DNA of 64,000 nucleotides from Planktophila sp965267775. GTDB taxonomy: Bacteria > Actinomycetota > Actinomycetes > Nanopelagicales > Nanopelagicaceae. Positions 57,064 through 64,000 of this stretch are shown here, one piece after another. The notes under the pieces were generated by a model. It was not told the DNA's origin and did not search any database. It was given only the letters and a program-made list of their open reading frames with translations. Position numbers and translations under genes: made by a program. The stretch is from assembly GCA_965267775.1 (NCBI GenBank), contig OZ254140.1:496001-560000 (forward strand), given 5' to 3'. How positions within the stretch are numbered: the first letter of the stretch is position 1; each line of letters starts with the position of its first letter.

Positions 57064-58287
57064 ATGGCTCGCTTTGAAGTTCCACTAGGAATCGTCCTCG
57101 CCGGAGGCGAAGGAAAGCGTTTGATGCCGTTAACAGCAGATCGAGCAAAGCCTGCAGTTCCCTTTGGTGGCTCATATCGCCTCATCGATTTTGTTCTCTC
57201 TAATCTTGTTAATGCCGATATGCGCAAGATTGCAGTGTTAACTCAATACAAGTCGCACTCTCTCGACCGCCACATCACAACTACATGGCGCATGTCGACC
57301 CTTCTCGAAAATTATGTAACGCCAGTTCCTGCACAGCAGCGCCTTGGTCCACGTTGGTATACAGGTTCGGCTGATGCAATTTTGCAGAACTTCAATTTGA
57401 TTCACGATGAGAATCCAAAGCATGTCGTCGTATTTGGCGCAGACCACGTCTACCGTATGGATCCAAGCCAGATGTATGACCAGCACCTCAGCACAGGTGC
57501 GGGCGTTACTATCGCTGCGATTCGCATGCCACGTTCAGAGGCGCATGACTTTGGCGTTATTGAATTAGCTGAAGATGGAATAACAATTAAGAAATTCCAC
57601 GAGAAGCCTTCTGACCCACCCGCAATGCCAGGCCATCCTGATCTCTCTTTAGTTTCAATGGGTAACTACATCTTTAAGCGCGATGTAATGGAAGAAGCGC
57701 TCATCCTTGACTCAGAAGATCTTGAATCTCGCCACGATCTCGGCGGAAACATTATTCCGATGTTAACTGCAGCTGGACAGGCAAAGGTTTACGACTTTGA
57801 GCATAACGTTGTACCGGGTGCAACAGAGCGCGATAAGGGTTATTGGCGCGATGTGGGTTCTATCGATGCTTACTACGATGCACATATGGATTTAGTTTCT
57901 ATCCATCCAATTTTTAATCTCTATAACCGTGAATGGCCGCTACTGACAAATCCGCCATCACTACCACCTGCAAAGTTCTCTGAAAACGGTATCGCGCAAG
58001 ATTCCATCGTGGGTGCTGGTTCAATCATCTCCGGTGGCCATGTTAGTCGCACCGTCGCTTCGTACGATGTCCATGTTGGCGCTGGAGCATTTGTTGATAG
58101 CTCGGTCTTGATGCCAAGCGTCAAGATTGGTGATCGCGCAGTTATCCGTAAGGCAATCATCGATAAGGGCGTTGTCGTAGAACCAGGAGCACAGATTGGT
58201 GTTGATCTCGAGCGTGATCGTCAGCGATTTACTGTGACAAATTCAGGCATCGTTGTTGTTGGCAAGGGCATTCGCGTAACACCGTAG
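57064..58287 (+). CDS. glgC: glucose-1-phosphate adenylyltransferase
   Basis: A 407-residue enzyme that makes ADP-glucose, the donor for glycogen. The nucleotide-binding core shows GIVLAGGEGKRLMPLTADRAKPAVPFGG, FGADHVYRMDPSQM and the GTGYWRDVGSIDAYY-like segment YWRDVGSIDAYYDAHMD. A left-handed beta helix (hexapeptide repeats) makes the C-terminus from about 290. It is divergent from glgA by 57 bases, so the two are probably co-regulated. ATG start is well placed, though without a clear ribosome site. Confidence 0.96.
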   Translation: MARFEVPLGIVLAGGEGKRLMPLTADRAKPAVPFGGSYRLIDFVLSNLVNADMRKIAVLTQYKSHSLDRHITTTWRMSTLLENYVTPVPAQQRLGPRWYTGSADAILQNFNLIHDENPKHVVVFGADHVYRMDPSQMYDQHLSTGAGVTIAAIRMPRSEAHDFGVIELAEDGITIKKFHEKPSDPPAMPGHPDLSLVSMGNYIFKRDVMEEALILDSEDLESRHDLGGNIIPMLTAAGQAKVYDFEHNVVPGATERDKGYWRDVGSIDAYYDAHMDLVSIHPIFNLYNREWPLLTNPPSLPPAKFSENGIAQDSIVGAGSIISGGHVSRTVASYDVHVGAGAFVDSSVLMPSVKIGDRAVIRKAIIDKGVVVEPGAQIGVDLERDRQRFTVTNSGIVVVGKGIRVTP

Positions 58288-58292
58288 GTAAT

Positions 58293-59219
58293 TTAGCGAA
58301 TCAACTTCTTTAGCTCTTCACCTGCAAAATCAATCGCAACCTGTGCAGTAGGAGTGACTGCCATATTTGTAAAGAATCCATGAATCATGCCATCGAATTG
58401 CTTATAGATTACAGGGATACCATCGCGTTCTAGAAGTGATGCATACTTTTCGCCATCGCTTACCAACGGATCATATTGAGCGGTGATAACAATCGCTGGT
58501 GCACAACCAGTGAAATCTTTCGAAGTCATAGGCACGGCATAAGGATTGTTATCGTGCTCAGAGCCCTGAAGATATTGCTCCCAGAACCATTTCATCGCTT
58601 GAGTTGAGAGGCCAAAACCGGTGGCCTTATTTATATAAGAATCAGTAGTGAAATCTCGACCGTTGCAAGGGTAGATTAGTAGCTGAAACTTGAGGCCAAT
58701 ATTGTTATCTCTAGCTTTTAGCGCAACTGCACTTGCAAGAGTTGCGCCAGCGCTATCTCCTGCGACACCGATGCAATTTCTATTAATTCTCAATTCATCT
58801 GCATGGTCACGCACCCATAAAAAAGTTGCATAACAATCATCGAATGGAATTGGAAAGGGATGTTCTGGTGCTTTCTGATAGTGAACCCCAATGATGGTGA
58901 ATCCTGTCTGGTTAGCTAGGCGCGCCATCGAAGCGTCATACATATCGAGATAGTTCAGGACGAATCCACCACCATGAAAGTGAACTATTGCCGGTGCAGC
59001 TGGATTATCCGTTGGTCGATAGATTCGGATTGGAAGATCTGAGGTAGGTCCTGGAATAAATCGATTGGTTATCTCAAATATTGGTTCGACGGGACCAGAT
59101 GTAGCCATTCGCCCTTGAGTATTTGCGCGAATCACAGCCAGCGGTGCCTCCCAGACGGCTGGTGCGCCGGATGCTGCCTGCTTCTCTAAGAAAGCTTTGA
59201 TTTCTGGGGCGAGTGACAT
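58293..59219 (-). CDS. alpha/beta-hydrolase esterase, HSL-like (lipase family)
   Basis: A 308-residue enzyme of the hormone-sensitive lipase family. The oxyanion motif HFHGGGFVL lies near 79-87 and the nucleophile elbow GDSAGATLA near 152-160. The catalytic Asp is in ITAQYDPLVSDGE and His in DGMIHGFF. Soluble, without signal peptide. Likely cleaves short acyl esters or amides; substrate unknown. Convergent with glgC and divergent from the phosphofructokinase gene. Confidence 0.9.
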   Translation of the reverse strand: MSLAPEIKAFLEKQAASGAPAVWEAPLAVIRANTQGRMATSGPVEPIFEITNRFIPGPTSDLPIRIYRPTDNPAAPAIVHFHGGGFVLNYLDMYDASMARLANQTGFTIIGVHYQKAPEHPFPIPFDDCYATFLWVRDHADELRINRNCIGVAGDSAGATLASAVALKARDNNIGLKFQLLIYPCNGRDFTTDSYINKATGFGLSTQAMKWFWEQYLQGSEHDNNPYAVPMTSKDFTGCAPAIVITAQYDPLVSDGEKYASLLERDGIPVIYKQFDGMIHGFFTNMAVTPTAQVAIDFAGEELKKLIR

Positions 59220-59257
59220 GTTCCCAGTAAATCATGAGCGAGGTAGACTTGCCTTAG

Positions 59258-59269
59258 GTCAACGTTGAC
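59258..59269. promoter_or_regulatory. 12-base palindrome upstream of the phosphofructokinase gene
   Basis: GTCAACGTTGAC is self-complementary, 50 bases upstream of the kinase ATG and 38 from the divergent esterase start. It could be an operator; the match is short. Confidence 0.35.
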
Positions 59270-59319
59270 GTACGGGCTCAAATATTTAGCCCCATTCATT
59301 TACAAATTTGGAGTTTGAG

Positions 59320-60345
59320 ATGCGTTTTGGTGTTCTTACAGGTGGCGGAGATTGTCCAGGACTTAACGGCGTAATCCGTGGAGTCGTCACAAAGGGAATC
59401 AAGGAGTACGGCTACGACTTCGTAGGCTTCCGCGATGGATGGAAGGGTCCTCTTGAGGGTCTGACTATGCCTTTGGATCTTGCAACTGTGAAGCCAATCC
59501 TCACAAAGGGTGGAACGATTCTCGGCTCATCACGAACCAACCCATTTAAGATCGATGGCGGCGTAGAGCGCATCAAGGCAAACCTTGAGGCTCACGGAGT
59601 CGATGCACTTATTGCAATCGGTGGCGAAGATACTCTCGGAGTTGCTACCAAGCTCCACGCTCTCGGCGTTAAGGTAATCGGCGTTCCAAAGACAATCGAT
59701 AACGATCTCAACAATACAGATTTCACTTTCGGCTTCGATACATCAGTCAACATTGCAATGGAGGCGATTGATCGCCTTCACACAACAGCTGAGTCACATC
59801 ACCGTCCATTAATCGTTGAGGTCATGGGTCGCCACGCAGGATGGATTGCACTCCACTCAGGTATTGCAGGCGATGCAGCATGCATCTTAATTCCAGAGGT
59901 GAAGTTCTCTGTAGATAAGGTCTGCGAGTACGTGAAGTCACGCTTTGAGACAGGAACAGCTCCGATCATCGTGATCGCTGAAGGTGCGATTCCACAAGAT
60001 GGCGACATGATTGTTAAGGACCAAGAGCTCGATGCGTTCGGCCACGTAAAGCTCTCAGGAATCGGCGACTGGCTCGCTAAGGAGATTGAAGCGAAGACTG
60101 GTTACGAGACTCGTTGCACAGTCCTTGGCCACATCCAGCGCGGTGGAACACCAACAGCATTTGACCGAGTCTTGTCATCACGCTTTGGACTTGAGGCAAT
60201 CACAGCTGCTCACCAGGGCGACTGGGGAACAATGATGGCCCTTCACGGAACAGATATCGTTCACGTCCCATTGGCATCTGCAACAGATGTCTTGAAGACA
60301 GTTCCTATCTCTCGCTATGAAGAGGTCTTCTCTTTCTTCGGCTAA
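59320..60345 (+). CDS. 6-phosphofructokinase, PPi-type residue pattern
   Basis: A 341-residue phosphofructokinase of the PfkA superfamily, starting GVLTGGGDCPGLNGVIRG. The residue that selects the phosphate donor is Asp104 in GGEDTLGVA (Gly in ATP enzymes) and Lys124 in VPKTIDND (Gly in ATP enzymes). Asp/Lys is the pattern of pyrophosphate-dependent enzymes, such as that of Amycolatopsis, so the reaction would be reversible and serve glycolysis and gluconeogenesis. The active-site TIDNDL and EAMGRHAGWIA-like VMGRHAGWIAL are intact. ATG 59320 has GGAG six bases upstream; the TTG-type frame from 59308 is not needed. Confidence 0.9.
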   Translation: MRFGVLTGGGDCPGLNGVIRGVVTKGIKEYGYDFVGFRDGWKGPLEGLTMPLDLATVKPILTKGGTILGSSRTNPFKIDGGVERIKANLEAHGVDALIAIGGEDTLGVATKLHALGVKVIGVPKTIDNDLNNTDFTFGFDTSVNIAMEAIDRLHTTAESHHRPLIVEVMGRHAGWIALHSGIAGDAACILIPEVKFSVDKVCEYVKSRFETGTAPIIVIAEGAIPQDGDMIVKDQELDAFGHVKLSGIGDWLAKEIEAKTGYETRCTVLGHIQRGGTPTAFDRVLSSRFGLEAITAAHQGDWGTMMALHGTDIVHVPLASATDVLKTVPISRYEEVFSFFG

Positions 60346-60402
60346 ACCGAAGCCAGAGTAATTACCCCGCATCAACTCCCTTCGAGACTTTAGGCTAAAT
60401 AC

Positions 60403-61746
60403 ATGACATCACTGGATAGCTTGTTCAACGAGAACGCAGTTGCGGCGCAACAACCCAACTGGCCAGGCGGACCAACTGGTGAACCTTTAGCTAAGGCAGT
60501 GGCAGAGCTGAAAACTCTGCCACCGCTTGTCTTCGCCGGTGAATGTGATGAACTCAAAGCGCGTGTTGCAGATGCTGCAGCAGGTAAAGCTTTCTGGTTG
60601 CAAGGTGGGGATTGTGCAGAGACCTTCGGATCTGCAACCGCTGATTCAATCCGTAATCGCATCAAGACAATTCTTCAAATGGCAGCAGTTTTGCAATACC
60701 AATCTTCACTTCCTGTTATCAAGGTCGGACGCATGGCTGGGCAGTTTGCAAAACCACGATCAAATGACACAGAGACCCGAGGTGATGTAACACTTCCTGC
60801 TTATCGCGGCGATGCCGTCAATGGCCTTGAGTTCACTTCCGAATCACGTACTCCAGATCCACAGCGCCTTGTTAAGGTCTACAACACATCTGCTGCGACT
60901 CTCAATTTAGTCCGCGCATTTACGCAAGGTGGCTTTGCAGATCTTCGCCGCGTTCACGAGTGGAATAAGGGCTTCATCAAGGATTCAACTTTCGGCGAGA
61001 AGTATGAGCAAGTTGCTAATGAGATCGGCCGCGCACTTTCATTTATGGAATCTGCAGGCGTCGATCCCAACGAATTCAAGGCTGTCGATTTCTATGCAAG
61101 CCACGAAGCGCTCATCATTGAATACGAGAAGGCGCTGACACGTATCGATTCACGAACAGAGCTTCCTTACGATGTCTCTGGACACTTCATCTGGATTGGT
61201 GAGCGCACCCGTCAGATGGATGGTGCGCACGTTGATTTTGCTTCAAAGGTGCGTAACCCAATCGGCGTCAAGCTTGGCCCTAAGACCACGGTTGAAGATG
61301 CACTTGCTCTCATCGAGAAGCTCGATCCCAATCGCGAGCCAGGTCGTCTCACCTTTATTACACGTATGGGTGCATCAAAGATTCGCGAGATTCTTCCTGC
61401 TCTCGTTGAAGGTGTAACTAAGAGCGGTGCACAAGTTCTATGGGTCTGCGATCCAATGCACGGCAATACCTTTGAAACATCTAATGGTTACAAGACTCGT
61501 CAATTTGAAGATGTACTGGATGAAGTCCGTGGATTCTTTGAAGTCCATAAGAAGCTCGGAACACATCCAGGCGGAATTCATATTGAGTTGACCGGTGATG
61601 ATGTGACTGAGTGCCTCGGTGGTGGAAATCAAATCTCTGAGAAGGATCTCGAATCACGTTATGAGACTGCCTGCGATCCGCGTCTCAATCACTCACAATC
61701 GCTAGAGCTTGCATTCCTCGTTGCAGAGATGCTCCGCGACCGCTAA
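60403..61746 (+). CDS. aroG: class II 3-deoxy-D-arabino-heptulosonate 7-phosphate synthase
   Basis: A 447-residue enzyme for the first step of aromatic amino acid synthesis, condensing phosphoenolpyruvate with erythrose 4-phosphate. The class II (plant/Mycobacterium) form is recognised by LVFAGECDELKARVADAAAGKAF, WLQGGDCAETF with the metal-binding Cys, KVGRMAGQFAKPRS, WVCDPMHGNT and HPGGIHIELTGDDVTECLGG. The length agrees with mycobacterial AroG (about 460). ATG at 60403 follows 57 bases after the phosphofructokinase gene. Confidence 0.95.
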   Translation: MTSLDSLFNENAVAAQQPNWPGGPTGEPLAKAVAELKTLPPLVFAGECDELKARVADAAAGKAFWLQGGDCAETFGSATADSIRNRIKTILQMAAVLQYQSSLPVIKVGRMAGQFAKPRSNDTETRGDVTLPAYRGDAVNGLEFTSESRTPDPQRLVKVYNTSAATLNLVRAFTQGGFADLRRVHEWNKGFIKDSTFGEKYEQVANEIGRALSFMESAGVDPNEFKAVDFYASHEALIIEYEKALTRIDSRTELPYDVSGHFIWIGERTRQMDGAHVDFASKVRNPIGVKLGPKTTVEDALALIEKLDPNREPGRLTFITRMGASKIREILPALVEGVTKSGAQVLWVCDPMHGNTFETSNGYKTRQFEDVLDEVRGFFEVHKKLGTHPGGIHIELTGDDVTECLGGGNQISEKDLESRYETACDPRLNHSQSLELAFLVAEMLRDR

Positions 61747-61753
61747 TTTCACG

Positions 61754-62254
61754 ATGGTAGAACTCCTCTCCACCACGATGGCTTCGCCTATTGGCAAGCT
61801 CTATCTCCTGACACGTGGCGAGACCGTGCTCGGCCTCAACCTCTCTGGCTTTCAAGATCTACTTGCCTCGCTGACTCCGAAGGAGCTTGAAGAGAAGATA
61901 GGCAAGAGCTCAAAGATCACTGGAATTACAGATGCGCTCGAAGATTACTTTGATGGAGATCTCAAGGCGATCAACTCAATTAAGGTAAAACAACCTGGTG
62001 GAGATTTCTCTCAGGCTGCATGGTCATCGATGCGCAAGATCAAAGCTGGCGCGATGGAGTCATATGCAGACCTTGCCTACCGCGCTGGAAGCCCAGCTGC
62101 CGTCCGCGCTGCAGGAAGTGCATGCGCCAAGAATAAGATTGCTGTGATTATCCCTTGCCACCGCATCATTAAATCTGGTGGAGCAATCGGTGCCTATGGT
62201 TGGGGAGTCAATAAGAAGATCTGGCTATTACAACACGAAGGTGCGCTCGACTAA
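61754..62254 (+). CDS. ogt: methylated-DNA-protein cysteine methyltransferase
   Basis: A 166-residue suicide enzyme that moves methyl groups from O6-methylguanine to its own cysteine. The active-site motif is IPCHRIIKSGGAIGAYGWG, and ESYADLAYRAGSPAAVRAAGSACAKN forms the DNA-recognition helix with the arginine finger. ATG 61754 begins seven bases after the DAHP synthase stop, which suggests coexpression. It converges with and overlaps the threonine aldolase gene by four bases. Confidence 0.94.
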   Translation: MVELLSTTMASPIGKLYLLTRGETVLGLNLSGFQDLLASLTPKELEEKIGKSSKITGITDALEDYFDGDLKAINSIKVKQPGGDFSQAAWSSMRKIKAGAMESYADLAYRAGSPAAVRAAGSACAKNKIAVIIPCHRIIKSGGAIGAYGWGVNKKIWLLQHEGALD

Positions 62255-63282
62255 CCAAGCACATCGAGCATGATGGCAATCGCTTCATCGCACTGTGCAT
62301 CGTCAAAATCAAGGTGAGTCACAAGACGGGCATAGCTCTTACCGAGCGCGCTAATCCATAGACCCTTCTCCCTACAACGAGCTGCGAAATCCGCTGCCGT
62401 GATGCCCGTCTGCGAGAGCTCGAGTCCAACGATATTTGTTTCTACCGTTGTTGGATCAATAAGAGTTGAATCGTGTGCAGCGAGAGCAACTGCCATCTTC
62501 TTGGCACGTGCATGGTCATCTGCCATGCGCTCAATATTGTGATCAAGTGCGTAATGACCTGCAGCTGCAAGGAGACCGATCTGGCGCATTCCGCCGCCGT
62601 AGCGCTTACGCCAGATGCGACATTCGGCGATAGTTTCCTTACTTCCGAGAGAGATAGAGCCAACTGGCGCACCAAGACCTTTGGAGAGACAGACGCTGAT
62701 CGTGTCGAAGTGCTTTCCAAATTCGTTAAAGGTAACACCTGATGCAACGTGAGCATTCCAGATTCGGGCGCCATCGAGGTGCATTGAAATTCCACGTTGG
62801 TGCGCCTCTGTGCTAAGTCGGGCAATTTCAGAAATAGGCTGAACGGTGCCTCCGCCGAAGTTATGTGTATTTTCAACAGCGATTGCAGTTGTTGAAACTA
62901 AATATGGGCCAGCGTTCTCATGAGCGAGAGCGAGTGGGGCATCGGCGTTAAGAAGGCCACGCTCTGAGTGCCACGTGCGGGTCGTGATTCCACTAAATAC
63001 TGCACCAGCTCCGAGCTCGGCACGAACAATATGAGCGCGCTCTTCGGTAAGAAGCTCTTCGCCTGGCTTCACTAGTGTGCGTATTAGTAGCTGATTGGCA
63101 AGTGATCCAGTGGGGGAGAAGAGGCCAGCTTCCATACCGAACATCGCAGCGACACGTTCTTCAAGTGAATTTACCGTTGGATCATCACCGTAGACATCAT
63201 CACCGACTGCGGCAGATGCAATTGCATCACGCATTCCTGCAGATGGTTGAGTGACTGTATCTGAGCGAAGATCAATTGCCAT
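62251..63282 (-). CDS. ltaE: low-specificity L-threonine aldolase
   Basis: A 343-residue pyridoxal-phosphate enzyme that splits L-threonine and L-allo-threonine into glycine and acetaldehyde. The N-terminus IDLRSDTVTQPSAGMRDA, the VGDDVYGDDPTVNSLE block, the LENTHN-type VENTHNFGGGTV and the PLP lysine in VCLSKGLGAPVGS are typical. ATG start at 63282 overlaps the upstream EamA gene by eleven bases. It can feed one-carbon metabolism through glycine. Confidence 0.93.
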   Translation of the reverse strand: MAIDLRSDTVTQPSAGMRDAIASAAVGDDVYGDDPTVNSLEERVAAMFGMEAGLFSPTGSLANQLLIRTLVKPGEELLTEERAHIVRAELGAGAVFSGITTRTWHSERGLLNADAPLALAHENAGPYLVSTTAIAVENTHNFGGGTVQPISEIARLSTEAHQRGISMHLDGARIWNAHVASGVTFNEFGKHFDTISVCLSKGLGAPVGSISLGSKETIAECRIWRKRYGGGMRQIGLLAAAGHYALDHNIERMADDHARAKKMAVALAAHDSTLIDPTTVETNIVGLELSQTGITAADFAARCREKGLWISALGKSYARLVTHLDFDDAQCDEAIAIMLDVLG

Positions 63283-64000
63283 GCGTGGATTCTACGCTCT
63301 CTTCACCCTTGATGACGATGGCGAACATCGCAATTACCACGAGGATGCCGCCGATGAGAGCTTGGAGCGTTAAAGACTCTCCTCCAAAGAGCACTGCAAA
63401 GACCGCTGCAAAGACAACTTCCATCGTGAGAATGACGGCGACCTTTGTTGGCGTCATATGTGCCTGTGACCAAGTCTGAATCATAAACGCGACCGCTGTG
63501 CAGAGGATTGCTGTGTAGAAAACGACGAGCCACCCAGTTGTATCAGCTGGCGCTTCATAACCTTGGCCAATCGAAATTACTCCAGTGAGAACTGCACATG
63601 TGGTGAGCTGCACAACGGTGAAGGTGTAGCTATCAAGTCCATTGCTCCACTGACTTAAGGCGATGATGTGTGCACCAAAACCGATTGCGCTCATCAATAC
63701 CAAAAATTCACCGAAGCCAACGCTCCAACCATGGAGCGAGAGAAGGGCAAGTCCTGCTGTTGCAAGTGCAACGCAAACCCATGTAAAACGTGAAATTCTA
63801 TGGCGAAGAAATACTGCAGCGATAACAGGAGTAGCAACGACATAGAGACCTGTGATGAATCCAGTGATTGCAGCACCTGTGAGCTTGAGGCCTAAAGTCT
63901 GGAAGATATAACCGGAACCAAGAAAGAGTCCGGCAAGAAATCCCTTGCGAAGGATATCTTTATTGAGGTTTCGGATGACTGATGGCTTGAGAGCAACCAT
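63272..64000 (-). CDS. EamA/DMT-superfamily transporter, cut by the window edge
   Basis: At least 242 residues of a membrane transporter with about eight helices visible. The second EamA repeat is complete (FGEFLVLMSAIGFGAHIIALSQ to QALIGGILVVIAMF), ending in a polar ESVESTHG tail. The family length is about 300, so the N-terminal 50-60 residues lie outside the window and the ATG at the edge is probably internal. The gene overlaps ltaE. The substrate is unknown. Confidence 0.85.
   Translation of the reverse strand: MVALKPSVIRNLNKDILRKGFLAGLFLGSGYIFQTLGLKLTGAAITGFITGLYVVATPVIAAVFLRHRISRFTWVCVALATAGLALLSLHGWSVGFGEFLVLMSAIGFGAHIIALSQWSNGLDSYTFTVVQLTTCAVLTGVISIGQGYEAPADTTGWLVVFYTAILCTAVAFMIQTWSQAHMTPTKVAVILTMEVVFAAVFAVLFGGESLTLQALIGGILVVIAMFAIVIKGEESVESTHGN

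Noticed and set aside
1..64000. CRISPR array or insertion sequence
   Set aside because: No regularly spaced direct repeats, no Cas genes and no transposase-like proteins were found in the window.

Overview
The window looks like chromosomal DNA from a small-genome, moderate-G+C actinobacterium. By eye base composition is near half G+C, intergenic gaps are short and genes often overlap by 1 to 8 bases. Actinobacterial markers include the lexA / LysM-protein / nrdR order, a SAM-IV riboswitch, SepH, DUF4192, DUF7455 and DUF6671 proteins, an HrdB-type sigma factor with a Lys/Ala-rich N-terminus, and a GT4-type GlgA. Together these best fit the freshwater Nanopelagicales (acI) group, but the lineage is inferred from gene content, not from a marker-gene tree.

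Layout. 1-4.6 kb: accessory island with two large proteins that each join a PD-(D/E)XK-type nuclease to a DUF2075 (Schlafen group-3-type) helicase, followed by a MazG-like pyrophosphohydrolase; a defence cassette is the leading inference. 4.7-9.4 kb: envelope/secreted proteins, an acetamidase, an APC permease and a DCC-family protein. 9.5-14.5 kb: an irregular tRNA-like gene, then the SOS/dNTP block: lexA, a divergent LysM protein sharing two LexA boxes, nrdR with two NrdR boxes, and B12-dependent nrdJ. 14.56-18.0 kb: FMN riboswitch and ribD-ribE-ribBA-ribH. 18-25.2 kb: NCS1 permease, paired hairpins of unknown role, DUF3800 protein, extradiol dioxygenase, DinG helicase, TetR regulator and two related secreted proteins. 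25.3-27.8 kb: hemin-type ABC importer hmuTUV, divergent from the secreted pair.

27.8-37.5 kb: Nudix hydrolase, secreted and DUF4192 proteins, SAM-IV riboswitch with metX, the principal sigma factor, a CDGSH protein, a glycine-rich secreted protein, DUF7455 and parE. 37.5-42.5 kb (minus strand): ABC-F ATPase, a parC lacking its C-terminal domain, and the pseudouridine catabolic pair psuK-psuG. 42.5-47.6 kb: phosphodiesterase-like protein, DUF6671, a winged-helix regulator divergent from an SbtA-type bicarbonate permease with a perfect inverted repeat between them, sepH and an inositol monophosphatase-like gene. 47.6-54.9 kb: rplS-lepB-rnhB-yraN-comM-dprA-era-uppP, interrupted by a proline-rich secreted protein and two homologous Trp-rich micro-ORFs of 18 and 20 codons. 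54.9-64 kb: EamA transporter, divergent glgA/glgC, esterase, a phosphofructokinase with the PPi-type residue pair, class II DAHP synthase, ogt, threonine aldolase and a second EamA transporter cut by the window edge.

Most of the window is housekeeping. The strongest candidates for undescribed biology are the nuclease-helicase pair with MazG, the paired Trp-rich micro-ORFs, the tRNA-like gene without a readable anticodon, and several uncharacterised operator-like inverted repeats in divergent promoters.
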